Virus record (IMG/VR): IMGVR_UViG_3300040811_001385
Span: 1-54,570 of that record
Origin: a virus
Reading direction: 5' to 3' (one strand)
Length of the DNA: 54,570 bases
Below are positions 31,201 through 39,701 of the stretch, piece after piece (the first letter of the stretch is position 1; every line of letters begins with the position of its first letter). The translations under genes were made by a program, and so were the position numbers. Below the pieces are notes generated by a model. The model worked only from the letters and a program-made list of their open reading frames with translations, did no database searches and was not told where the DNA came from.

Positions 31201-34200
31201 ATTCAAATTCTAAGTTTGTTGCAGGAGTTGAGCCAATAAAACCAGTAAAACTACCTGTGTTTGCGGTACATTCAATACTATTTGTACTAGAGTTATAAAT
31301 CCATGCAGACAAGTCGCTGGGGATTGCTTGGTATGATGATGCACCAGAATGTGAAAATCTATACCAATCATCAAATGCCGCCTCGACTGCTGCAGGATCT
31401 CCTTCTAAAGTAATATTAGATTCATAATTAGCAACATATCTTTGTCCTTTAGTCATTCTGAATGCACCAAAGAAACCAAGAGTATAATCATTCATAATTA
31501 CTAAAGAATTTCCATCTACAATCTGTCTTGCACCAATATAGAAATTTGAGTTTGTACTATAATTTAACATATTGACGCCAGGAATTGTATTTTCTAATAG
31601 TCCATTCAAATAGATAGAAGTTCCATCGTTAGAAAAATAAACCGCTATATGATTCCACTCTCCAAACGGAACTGATCTTGCACCAAGTACATTTCCAGAA
31701 GAATCAATTAAATCAATTGTACCATCATAATTTTGCCAAAGGGTTAAATGTTGAGTACCACCATCTTCACTGTTGATTGCAAAAATAACGCCGCCGGGCG
31801 AATCTATATCTGTAATAGAAATAGATTTTCTAAAATACCAAAAGTCGATTGTTAGTTCTTTGTTGGTTAACTCGACATCAAATTTTAGATCGATGTTATC
31901 ACTTCTCAACCATCCATAATCTGTGTATAATGCATGTTCTCCAACCTTTGCAAGTCCTGCTTTAAATCCTTCTTTTAAGTATTGGTGTGCTAACTTATAA
32001 CCTTTAATCTTAAAATTTTGTCCTACAAGATAATTGGCGCCTGGTTGATTTGGCGTAACAGTATATACTCCGTTATTAATATTAACATCAAAAGTTGCAC
32101 CATAACCATTAGACATAACACTAACTAAATTATCATTCTTGTTTAGATTTTCTGGCGATGAATTAATAGCAGTTCCACTAATATTTCCAATCTGCAATAT
32201 ACCACCATTGTCGTCAATCTTAATTACATCAAAAACTAGATCGTTAATTCCATCAACACCCCCCAATTCACTACCAATTATTGTAATTGAATCGCCAACG
32301 GAATAGTTAATTCCATTAAATCTTGACGCAGGATTTGTTACATAATATGTTGTCCCATCTCTTCTAATGAAATTAAATATTGCACCTGTTCCAGAAGTTC
32401 CGCCATTTTGAGTAGAAGCGGTATATTGTGGTGCGTAGTAATATGAATATCCATCTGGCATCGGAGTTGTTGGATTTAAAACTTCAAATGTTGATATATG
32501 TCCACCTATTGGATTAGCAAAAACTTCAAAATCTTCAATTCGTCCTTCATCGTTGACTTGTGTAACGGCAATTGTTATGTCATTCTCTCCGTCAGTACCA
32601 CCTACAACAGAACCCAAAATTGTAAATTTATCACCGACAATATAATTCGTGGTTGGTGATAAAATTCCTTGAGCGTTTGCATCACTCAAAAGAACAGAAA
32701 GATTTTGCGGATAAGTTGGTTCGTCTGTATCAATATCCCAAACGGCACCAGAACCAATTCTAGAGGTTGTAGTGTATGAAGATGCGTCTAGATTTAAGTA
32801 GGCTGCGCCACCTGTGACTGTTAATACTTTTATAAAGATATCGTGAACACCAGATACACCATTATAAAATTGTTCACCGTCAATTTTAATAAAATCGCCA
32901 GGAACATAATGTTTAGAATTATCTTGACTTCCTAAAGTGACAGAAGTTATTACATTATCAAGATATGTAACATCAAATAACGCACCAACACCCCTTCCCT
33001 GATGGTAAGTTGCGATTTGATTTCTCACATCTGCGACTTGTGGGAAAACATTGGTTGGACTTGCTAAGTTATTTGTAATTGAAACTCCAGTAATACCACC
33101 AAATTCATTTACAGATGTAACTTGAAACTCCAAGTCTGTTCTTAATCTATATTCTGTGGGATCACCTTCATTTAAATTTGTAATTATAAATGATGGTTCT
33201 TCGACTGGAGTTATAGAACTTCTATAAGTAGAACTTAACTCCCCAGTCTTATAATCTTTGACGGCGGCAAAAAACGTTTGGGCCTGATGTGTAATTTTTC
33301 TATTATAGATGTCTTCATAATCGTATAGATAAAAAACATCATCATAGAGATAATCTATGTTTTCAATCGTAACTGATGGATTTTGTGCTCTAGGGCCAAA
33401 ATCAAATCCCGAAAGTCCAATATCAAATGACATGACTGGATATTCTAAACTTTCTGGGTTTTGAAAAAATGAAACACTAAAATTATTTTTAACGGATTGA
33501 ATAGAACTAATTTGACCAATAGCATATGAACCCAATGTGTTGCCATTTTGAAACTCAATTGTTTCGCCAGTAATATACTGATCTCCATTATTAACAATTT
33601 TGATATTTTCAACTGGGCCGAAAGAAGTGTGTGCGATTTTTGCAGCAAAACCATAACCACTACCATTTGAAGATAAATTATTTTGCAGTGTCAAATTTCG
33701 TGGCATATCTTCGCCAGGATTTTCTATTTCAAATCCTACGACACATTCATATAAACTTTCTTCATAAATGGATGAATCTATTTGTTTTATTTTTACAGTT
33801 TCTTTACTAGAAAACTCACCATTGATAGAACTAATTACATATTCACGAACTTTATAATCACCTAAAGTATAATCATTGAAATATTCAATATTTGCTGAGG
33901 CACCACTAGACGTACCTTCAATGAACAGTGGTTGATTGATCTTAATTGGGCCTTCATACGGAACAGTCCTAAGACTTGTTAGTGTTTGCCAAGTATTAGA
34001 ACTTGGTTTTAACAAGTTTTCTTTTGGGTAATATATTTCTATATCTTCATTAAACAGTGCCCTAAACAAAAATTTATAGGAACTTTCACTGCCCTTTTGT
34101 TTATAGAACTTATTAATTAACTTTAAAAAGTTTCTTTCATTAGTATATCTGGTTTTTTCTTTTCCACTTTCTTCTACTAATTTTTGGATTGCAGATTCAG

Positions 34201-34912
34201 TATCTGCGTCTGCAATAGGACTTATAAAAGTTCTCAAATAAAATCTTATTTTTATAATATCACGATTATCATGAACAATCGGATCGTTATTTTCATCTTG
34301 AAAAATAATAGAGTTTTCTAAAAGTCTATAATCAACTCCCTCAATTAATTCAACCCAATCACCAGTGCTTCCTGCTGGGTCATCATTTGGGGGTGTTAAA
34401 TTATCTACAACATCACTTAAAGATTCCCCAACTCTTCCAGCAAAATTGACATCATTTATAAAGACTCGTATCTTAGTAACTTTTGTGTCTACATTTTGAT
34501 CTGAGAAATAATAAAAGGGATTAAAATAATCCATTACATATTTTGCAGAAACACCGTCAGTAAAAAATTCTTGGTCAGCAGTAGTATCTATAGATGTTTC
34601 TGCATCATCGCCATTGTTTGCTTCTTGCAAAATTTCAGTTGCAATTTGAGTATTTGTCTTAATCTTGGTAATGGTTGGCCATGCGCCAGCAAGTTCAGAC
34701 TTAAACTCTTGAACAAAAACATCAAAAGTTTCGTCTAAGTCTGTAAGTGAAGTAATTTTTCCAGTGACATTACTAACATTGTCATCTAGTGCCAACCATT
34801 CATAATACAGTTCTAAAAAACGAACAAAGTTATCATATTCACTACTGTTTAAATAAGTAGGAAGTTGTTCTCTTATCCTAGATGCAATATTTTGTAAATT
34901 AGTTCTATCCAT
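28247..34912 (-). CDS. 7: Giant baseplate wedge protein, gp7-like by position (2221 aa)
   Basis: It sits between gp6 and gp8, the place of gene 7 in T4. The N-terminus (IREQLPTYLNSSEYDNFVRFLELYYEWL) and the early FYKQKGSESSYKFLFRALF motif are typical of large T4-type wedge proteins. Residues about 665-990 hold four spaced modules of Y-x-x-G-[DQ]-x-x-x-I-x-G type. Residues about 990-1155 form a LamG/concanavalin-like domain (LTIDFWYFRKS, GEWNHIAVYFSNDGTSIYLNG), followed by a second lectin-like segment to about 1390. The last 700 residues look like a conserved wedge core. T4 gp7 is 1032 aa, so this one has about 1200 extra residues, probably inserted sugar-binding and spacer domains. The gp7 name rests mainly on synteny. 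Confidence 0.7.
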   Translation of the reverse strand: MDRTNLQNIASRIREQLPTYLNSSEYDNFVRFLELYYEWLALDDNVSNVTGKITSLTDLDETFDVFVQEFKSELAGAWPTITKIKTNTQIATEILQEANNGDDAETSIDTTADQEFFTDGVSAKYVMDYFNPFYYFSDQNVDTKVTKIRVFINDVNFAGRVGESLSDVVDNLTPPNDDPAGSTGDWVELIEGVDYRLLENSIIFQDENNDPIVHDNRDIIKIRFYLRTFISPIADADTESAIQKLVEESGKEKTRYTNERNFLKLINKFYKQKGSESSYKFLFRALFNEDIEIYYPKENLLKPSSNTWQTLTSLRTVPYEGPIKINQPLFIEGTSSGASANIEYFNDYTLGDYKVREYVISSINGEFSSKETVKIKQIDSSIYEESLYECVVGFEIENPGEDMPRNLTLQNNLSSNGSGYGFAAKIAHTSFGPVENIKIVNNGDQYITGETIEFQNGNTLGSYAIGQISSIQSVKNNFSVSFFQNPESLEYPVMSFDIGLSGFDFGPRAQNPSVTIENIDYLYDDVFYLYDYEDIYNRKITHQAQTFFAAVKDYKTGELSSTYRSSITPVEEPSFIITNLNEGDPTEYRLRTDLEFQVTSVNEFGGITGVSITNNLASPTNVFPQVADVRNQIATYHQGRGVGALFDVTYLDNVITSVTLGSQDNSKHYVPGDFIKIDGEQFYNGVSGVHDIFIKVLTVTGGAAYLNLDASSYTTTSRIGSGAVWDIDTDEPTYPQNLSVLLSDANAQGILSPTTNYIVGDKFTILGSVVGGTDGENDITIAVTQVNDEGRIEDFEVFANPIGGHISTFEVLNPTTPMPDGYSYYYAPQYTASTQNGGTSGTGAIFNFIRRDGTTYYVTNPASRFNGINYSVGDSITIIGSELGGVDGINDLVFDVIKIDDNGGILQIGNISGTAINSSPENLNKNDNLVSVMSNGYGATFDVNINNGVYTVTPNQPGANYLVGQNFKIKGYKLAHQYLKEGFKAGLAKVGEHALYTDYGWLRSDNIDLKFDVELTNKELTIDFWYFRKSISITDIDSPGGVIFAINSEDGGTQHLTLWQNYDGTIDLIDSSGNVLGARSVPFGEWNHIAVYFSNDGTSIYLNGLLENTIPGVNMLNYSTNSNFYIGARQIVDGNSLVIMNDYTLGFFGAFRMTKGQRYVANYESNITLEGDPAAVEAAFDDWYRFSHSGASSYQAIPSDLSAWIYNSSTNSIECTANTGSFTGFIGSTPATNLEFESVMSSTSSDDDTLALIVGFVTNGLQPTDAGYKEYTLSAVRNMGGTTPNVGWGIVYNYLQDDQIVLQTSNVPFISGGWSANGATKVKVIKNGASVYATTSQNGSTSLDSSTTLYVDLSTNPVLNKFEGAIQWGFGAHSQDAANFSLLDASGSSTGVLVEDKGTQNPVSGNGISPEHVNPIPFKQDIRQSSRYLERVDAVGGETVIELFYDSNSAVRIFKVTDSIITPENIPDAFPTNPIERLVWEWADNYYIWIDGAWKNYVELDPSEYNATTGTAITFTNPLVAGDIIMIRYYGALSDKLEYVIFNSESLVEPNKIRLRRWVDNPQTLDDTMAQYQLPDAHTLTVGWEEIPKSGIETTRLITGGEGYIRYPYGNVARETLSYTSTGRSGVLRGLGKDIGKINRLEIYANPFREDFDGFGVGYDTPPEIDLSNYGNGQASIKVLTGPLCVRDGVYVNQQGFISDDNRIHDGYLWQDYSYVVKVNRYIDEWRRIVKKIIHPAGLMMFGEFTTLTKASVRKGLGVAYRELMFEIIKNVNLRMRNMDGSGSWTYATAQQTDINDLNSHGYYFVYDNRQLSIDSEIDGLYQGVGTGEISDDTVGAATVDSGSGRYALLDENGNNALRWEDVKKIAINYKDAYGKDYGHYWSSKILGNTFTIYDTSDESMTNDEWINVRPWAKYVVESVELDPDYLDRIAVFDVKIIQSYRELPSTAPQNRVEFRWDNIWRGNVNRQPNYWVGAIADGANPRDEKMVINITGKYMFYKNYTGDLPTLHTTYRSLERFKFYFTSRFPWERLRPLLFSPQREMDNSPYLIKRPIVNGNGLTHIPAKAEGLGIWYHLPVDATDNDWIANTDGTDHNWRNTVIEDVVKLADNKYRAVLDSFINITPVFLIMSEEEPDVPTRKRLGPTNLTIERIKFNDRLQSGLDYNVDRVDYDENLLDLNTFIKYQAEHIHDKSNVAPESSIVLYNTNPTTIEELNQQIVLKD

Positions 34913-34931
34913 TTAATTTAACTTCTGCTTG

Positions 34932-36875
34932 TTATGTTGTAGTATCAGATATTACATTTGTAATACTTGCCTGTGATGTATTATATGTTGTTCTAAGTGA
35001 TCTAGTGACAACAACTCTCTGTGAAGAGATATCGTAGTTCTCATTAAATTCATCTGTATCAGGCATCATTACAATATCAAGTTCGTCATAATCAATAAAG
35101 ATAATTTGATTACGAACAGGAAATATATCATTAGATTCTGGTTCTGCAACCAAACCTAAAACGGTTGAGCCAACAATGCCTGTAATCTGAATATCATTCA
35201 AAACAACTTTACCAGTTCCATAGTTAATAGTTCCACCCAAAACATTATTATATTTTCTAGCGAATAATGGAGTTAATGTGTATATTCTCAATCCACCCAA
35301 TCCGTCATCTTCAATATAATGAGGGTCACTTAATCCAGCAATAGTAAATGCATTAGAATACAAACTATTAGGACGTATTGCATTATTAAAATTGAATGTA
35401 TATGATGCAACACCATTATATACTGGTGTTTTTTCATTAATCATCAAAACTTCTGTTATGTTATTTGTAACAGAATCATCAGTTTTATCAATGGTAGACA
35501 AGAACTGCGAATATCTAAAATAACTATTAAATTCGTTTAGAAACTCATTATTATAAGAAATGATATTTTGCCTTACAGATTCTTTTAGTGCCGATTCGTC
35601 CAATAAGGTTGACTCATCATTATACTTTACATTTGTAGTTATCTTCAATTTTAAATAGTCGGGGTCGATAATTTGAGGCGAAAGAGTAAGAACTGAATAA
35701 TTACTTTTCAACTGATTCAAAATATATTGTTTTTCTTGAGTGGAAAGAATCAATCCAGTATTTGGTTTAATAGACATAAACACAGAACCATATGCAGGAG
35801 GGTCATTATCTTCTCCACCCCAAACATTCATCGTGTCTACCTCTGGATAAATTTGTGGAACAATCGCTTTATAGTCTCTGGCAGTAACTGCTCTATTTTG
35901 ACTTTCGAATGTTCTTGGTGCAAAAAATTTAATAGACTCAATATCTTCTCTGTCGGCACCACCATAACTCTCACCAATAATCTGAACATTTTCGGTGTCA
36001 ACAATTACACCTTTAGGCAGTGCAACTGCAGTAAGTCTTCCAGTAATACCATTTCCATTAGCACCCTTTGTCGTAATATAACGAACTGTAATTATATTAC
36101 CATTTTCTACTTCGTCCCCAAGAACACCATCTCCAAAAAATATTTCATACTTCATATCTCTCGATTCTTGAAGAAAATATGTTTTAGAAATATCCGAAAG
36201 TTGTGTAGTATCAGTTGCTAAATTAAATTCAGAAACAACATCATCGTCTGCACTTGCCTGTACTAGAACTTGAATAGTGCCAGTATCTACATTTTCGTTA
36301 GATAAAATAAATTTTTGGTTTGGATTGTTAATATCAACAACAAACTTTTCTTCCACTTGTTGTCCTTGAAACAATTCTAAATCGTTTATAGTATAGTAAT
36401 GAGCCCTTGAACCATCTGGTTCTGCTGCAGAGCGTGACCTTGTAATTGACCTAGAAACCTTCGGAACAAAAATATAAGATTCGTTATCAATAGAAGTAGA
36501 AAATGCAAGTTGTCTATCGATTCTTAATGTGTTATATTGATAATCTCTTTCTTGTCTATTCTTTCTAATAATCTTAAATGTTACTGCAACCAATGCAGTC
36601 GCAGACTTATTAGAACGTGGAGTATAACCCAATAACTTTGCCTTGGATACAACATTCTCACGAATTCTTGCAGTATCTAAAAAACTTTCGTTTGCGATCA
36701 TGTTCATATAATATGAATTGTAATAAGTATTATATGTTAGTATGTCGAGAATACTAGACAATGCAGAGCCTTCAAAGTTATAATCTTTGAAAACTTTATC
36801 ATTCTCCATGTATTTTTTGATATTGTCTTTTATTCCATCAAAACTTAAATCTGATATGTTTATATTTTTGGCCAT
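34932..36875 (-). CDS. 6: Baseplate wedge protein gp6
   Basis: The 647-aa length is close to T4 gp6 (660 aa). The N-terminus with DNFEGS-like DYNFEGSALSSILDILTYNT, then NMIANESFLDTARIRENVVSKAKLLGY, is the hallmark of gp6/J-type wedge proteins. The ATG follows the gp25 stop directly, so the two are translationally coupled. gp6 dimers form the iris ring that links wedges around the hub and rearranges on sheath contraction in T4. Confidence 0.93.
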   Translation of the reverse strand: MAKNINISDLSFDGIKDNIKKYMENDKVFKDYNFEGSALSSILDILTYNTYYNSYYMNMIANESFLDTARIRENVVSKAKLLGYTPRSNKSATALVAVTFKIIRKNRQERDYQYNTLRIDRQLAFSTSIDNESYIFVPKVSRSITRSRSAAEPDGSRAHYYTINDLELFQGQQVEEKFVVDINNPNQKFILSNENVDTGTIQVLVQASADDDVVSEFNLATDTTQLSDISKTYFLQESRDMKYEIFFGDGVLGDEVENGNIITVRYITTKGANGNGITGRLTAVALPKGVIVDTENVQIIGESYGGADREDIESIKFFAPRTFESQNRAVTARDYKAIVPQIYPEVDTMNVWGGEDNDPPAYGSVFMSIKPNTGLILSTQEKQYILNQLKSNYSVLTLSPQIIDPDYLKLKITTNVKYNDESTLLDESALKESVRQNIISYNNEFLNEFNSYFRYSQFLSTIDKTDDSVTNNITEVLMINEKTPVYNGVASYTFNFNNAIRPNSLYSNAFTIAGLSDPHYIEDDGLGGLRIYTLTPLFARKYNNVLGGTINYGTGKVVLNDIQITGIVGSTVLGLVAEPESNDIFPVRNQIIFIDYDELDIVMMPDTDEFNENYDISSQRVVVTRSLRTTYNTSQASITNVISDTTT

Positions 36876-37391
36876 TTATCGTACTCTTTTTATACTAAAT
36901 TGAAATGTTATATCTTCTTCGGATGCAGGGACATTGTATACTATACTAACTTCTAAGGTATTATTATCTACTAACTGTGCCTGTCTCATTCTTTCGTCTT
37001 CTGTCTTTATTCCTTTCAACGATGACATAACTCTTTCTCTAGAGAAAAAATTAACATCAGAAACTACTATCCTTGGTTCATGTATTTTTAACGCAAGTTT
37101 TATCTCTTCTTGCATATTTATGTCATGCGGCGAACCCTTATAATCCCAATTCGTCATTAAATCAAATAAAGTGTTGTAAATATTTCCACCGAACCTTGGT
37201 TTAAATGGTTTTTCGAGTTTATTAGTCAATAAAATATTTTTAATACTTTGATTTATTGAACCAATATCTTTTTTGATTAAAACATCTCCACTGACTGGAT
37301 TTCGTCTAAACGTTAGATCAAAATCAATATATTGATCTCTCTTAGATGGTAATATCCCAAGTCTTTCTTCTGCACTACTTAAATTTGACAT
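36876..37391 (-). CDS. 25: Baseplate wedge protein gp25
   Basis: 171 aa with KKDIGSINQSIKNILLTNKLEKPF and GGNIYNTLFDLM, the conserved core of the gp25/GpW family that nucleates sheath attachment. T4 gp25 is 132 aa; the additional residues are mostly N- and C-terminal. It lies between gp5 and gp6, with GAGGAAG as ribosome site. Confidence 0.93.
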   Translation of the reverse strand: MSNLSSAEERLGILPSKRDQYIDFDLTFRRNPVSGDVLIKKDIGSINQSIKNILLTNKLEKPFKPRFGGNIYNTLFDLMTNWDYKGSPHDINMQEEIKLALKIHEPRIVVSDVNFFSRERVMSSLKGIKTEDERMRQAQLVDNNTLEVSIVYNVPASEEDITFQFSIKRVR

Positions 37392-37400
37392 GACTTCCTC

Positions 37401-39701
37401 TTATGGATTTAAATGAATGTTTGGTGCTTTTATTGTGGTATTCCCACCAGATTCGGTATCAATTGTTCCACCGACTTTCGCATCGACATTGCCACCCACT
37501 CTAATATTTACATCTGCATCTACAACAACGTTAATCGTTCCCTTAACGTAAATATTATTATTACCAAAGATAATTTCATAATTATCCTTAACAACTTTTG
37601 TGACCACAGAACCATCTGGATGTATTTCTTCAAATGTTCCAGACCTATGATATGTATGTATTCTTTCTGCGCCGGGCGTGTCATCAAACTCTTGATGGTG
37701 TCCAGACTCAGTAGATAACACTTTGTTGTGTGGATACTCTGCAGCGTATGGAGTTGGTGGTTCATCAAATAGTTCTGTACTTTCAGTACTTTCCTTTTTC
37801 ATTTCGACAATAGAACGTGGATTATATGTGTCCTGTCCATATGAAGAGTTGCCAGAGTTTGCATTAAATGTTGATGGAGACTGATCCACATCTACCACAC
37901 TACCTTCTTCCACTGCATCATCAATCACTGGTAATGGATCTTCATATACTTCCCAAAGAATGTCACCATCTTTTAAACTTGATGAAGTTGGGCCATCACC
38001 TTCTGCATCAGAAGTTCCAGAATTTTTAGCAATAAATGTTTTTTGTTGGACAAATGTACTGTCATTAGAACCCGCTAGAAGACGCTTGGCGTTTCTTTCA
38101 TGTCCTTCCATCTGATTGTTTACTTTGTCTCTTACAGTCCCTGCTGCCCCGCCAGCTGCGGTATCTGAGCGACTATAATACTTTTCTCCGATACCACCAG
38201 CATTGATTGCAGAATAAACTTCTAGTCTACCCATGCCAGGCCTGACACCCTTATCTCGTAAATACTTAACCACAGCACCGCTTGGGCCAAGTTGAGTGTC
38301 TATTGCTGTTTGTGGAGTACTGAAGTCTACACCGTATTGCTTTGCCTGCGGCTCTCCGAATTGAATAAGTCCTCTGTGTTGACCCCATTTAGTGGTAGGC
38401 CCTCTTTTCTGAGGATCGAGTGTGCCGCCAGTTTCGTATGACATCACTGTTGCAAGATCAATCGCACTGATTCCAAGTGCTTCGGCGGCCGCCAAAGTTC
38501 CAGAACGCATTGTGTATGGAGGCCCGCCAGACTCTTCTCCCTCTTCTAGTGGCGGCGATTTCACCAAATCACCTTCATTATAAGATTTTCCAGCAGACCA
38601 TTGTGTTGCACTTGCAGATGGTGCCTGACTTTGTTGTTGCGCCGCTGTATCTGCAGACCTACTAGAAGTTGCACCCGATTCACTGGTTGTTACGGTATCA
38701 CATTCTTGACTCTCTCCTGGCTTATCAGTACCACCACCAGAAGAACTTTCGGTTTGACTGCCTGATGATGGGTCAGGAACAATACCGTTTCGTTTTAAAG
38801 GAGTAGAACCTCTTTCTCCAGATGCAGCACTAAAATGCATTGCGTCCTTAACACTATTCCAATCGCCGCCCCAACCTAAACCATATTTCTTTGCAATAGA
38901 AGATACGCCGTCTGGCATATCTGTTATCAAAGTATTCCCATTAGGATTCTCGGCGGGATTAATATCAATTGCGGCACCACTAGCATGATAACTAAATCTA
39001 CTTGGATTGTTTACATTTTTTCGATATGCATATCCACCAATACTTTTAATAACATACCCTGTACTCTCAAGTTCATTCACAAATCCTTGGAACTGATCTT
39101 TAAATACTGTAGCAACCCAAGCACTCTTTCCAGACTTTGTAGTAATCTTACTAAGTCTTTTTCTATTTTCTTTATCACTTGAAACACCATCTTGGTTAAC
39201 TTCTTTTCCACATTCAGTCGCATTTCCAGAAGAAGATGTATTTTCATCTCCACCATTTGTATTAGATGTACTATCACTTACACCCCTTGCAAGTCTATTA
39301 ACATCAGATTCATTTTTAGTAGAACCACCGAATACTGACCCACTTTCTGAAGGATATGTTCCATCTGCATTTGTTTCGGAACCCTCTGTTGGGCGTCCAT
39401 AAACTGTTCCAAAAATTATAGGATCTTGACCTTGTTCTCCATCTCTAAAAAATCCCATAACCCAAGCACCCGGCATTGCGCCCGTTGGAGATTGTCCGAT
39501 ACCACCAGTAGATGAACTGGTAATAGGCATGATTGGAGATGCCCATGGAAGTTTTTCTGTAGGAAGAAGTGCCTTGTCTGCAGTATGCCATCCAATAATT
39601 CTAACTTTTACTCGGCCAAGAGCTTCTGGGTCTTTTACGTCTTCGATAACACCCTGCCACCAAACCATTCCCTCTCTACCCGAAAACATATTCATATCCA
39701 T
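37401..39701 (-). CDS. 5: Baseplate hub/spike protein gp5 with M15-peptidase-like and transglycosylase-like domains
   Basis: 766 aa. Residues 1-105 form the gp5 OB-fold (WWQGVIEDVKDPEALGRVKVRI, FFRDGEQGQDPIIFG). Residues about 185-295 resemble an M15 peptidase, with H239, D246 and a D286-x-x-H289 motif in the layout of T5-type endopeptidase. Residues about 395-545 resemble a soluble lytic transglycosylase with E423 in MSYETGG. A low-complexity linker separates them. Residues about 675-766 form the needle-like beta-helix (NNNIYVKGTINVVV, VGGTIDTESGG). T4 gp5 has one lysozyme domain in this place; here two different hydrolase types are present. Membrane puncture with local wall digestion during DNA entry is the expected role. 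The start overlaps the gp27-like stop by one base. Confidence 0.88.
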   Translation of the reverse strand: MDMNMFSGREGMVWWQGVIEDVKDPEALGRVKVRIIGWHTADKALLPTEKLPWASPIMPITSSSTGGIGQSPTGAMPGAWVMGFFRDGEQGQDPIIFGTVYGRPTEGSETNADGTYPSESGSVFGGSTKNESDVNRLARGVSDSTSNTNGGDENTSSSGNATECGKEVNQDGVSSDKENRKRLSKITTKSGKSAWVATVFKDQFQGFVNELESTGYVIKSIGGYAYRKNVNNPSRFSYHASGAAIDINPAENPNGNTLITDMPDGVSSIAKKYGLGWGGDWNSVKDAMHFSAASGERGSTPLKRNGIVPDPSSGSQTESSSGGGTDKPGESQECDTVTTSESGATSSRSADTAAQQQSQAPSASATQWSAGKSYNEGDLVKSPPLEEGEESGGPPYTMRSGTLAAAEALGISAIDLATVMSYETGGTLDPQKRGPTTKWGQHRGLIQFGEPQAKQYGVDFSTPQTAIDTQLGPSGAVVKYLRDKGVRPGMGRLEVYSAINAGGIGEKYYSRSDTAAGGAAGTVRDKVNNQMEGHERNAKRLLAGSNDSTFVQQKTFIAKNSGTSDAEGDGPTSSSLKDGDILWEVYEDPLPVIDDAVEEGSVVDVDQSPSTFNANSGNSSYGQDTYNPRSIVEMKKESTESTELFDEPPTPYAAEYPHNKVLSTESGHHQEFDDTPGAERIHTYHRSGTFEEIHPDGSVVTKVVKDNYEIIFGNNNIYVKGTINVVVDADVNIRVGGNVDAKVGGTIDTESGGNTTIKAPNIHLNP

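Noticed and set aside
35727-36221. 164-aa plus-strand frame
   Set aside because: Antisense to conserved gp6; Cys/Ile/Asn-rich shadow translation without start signals.
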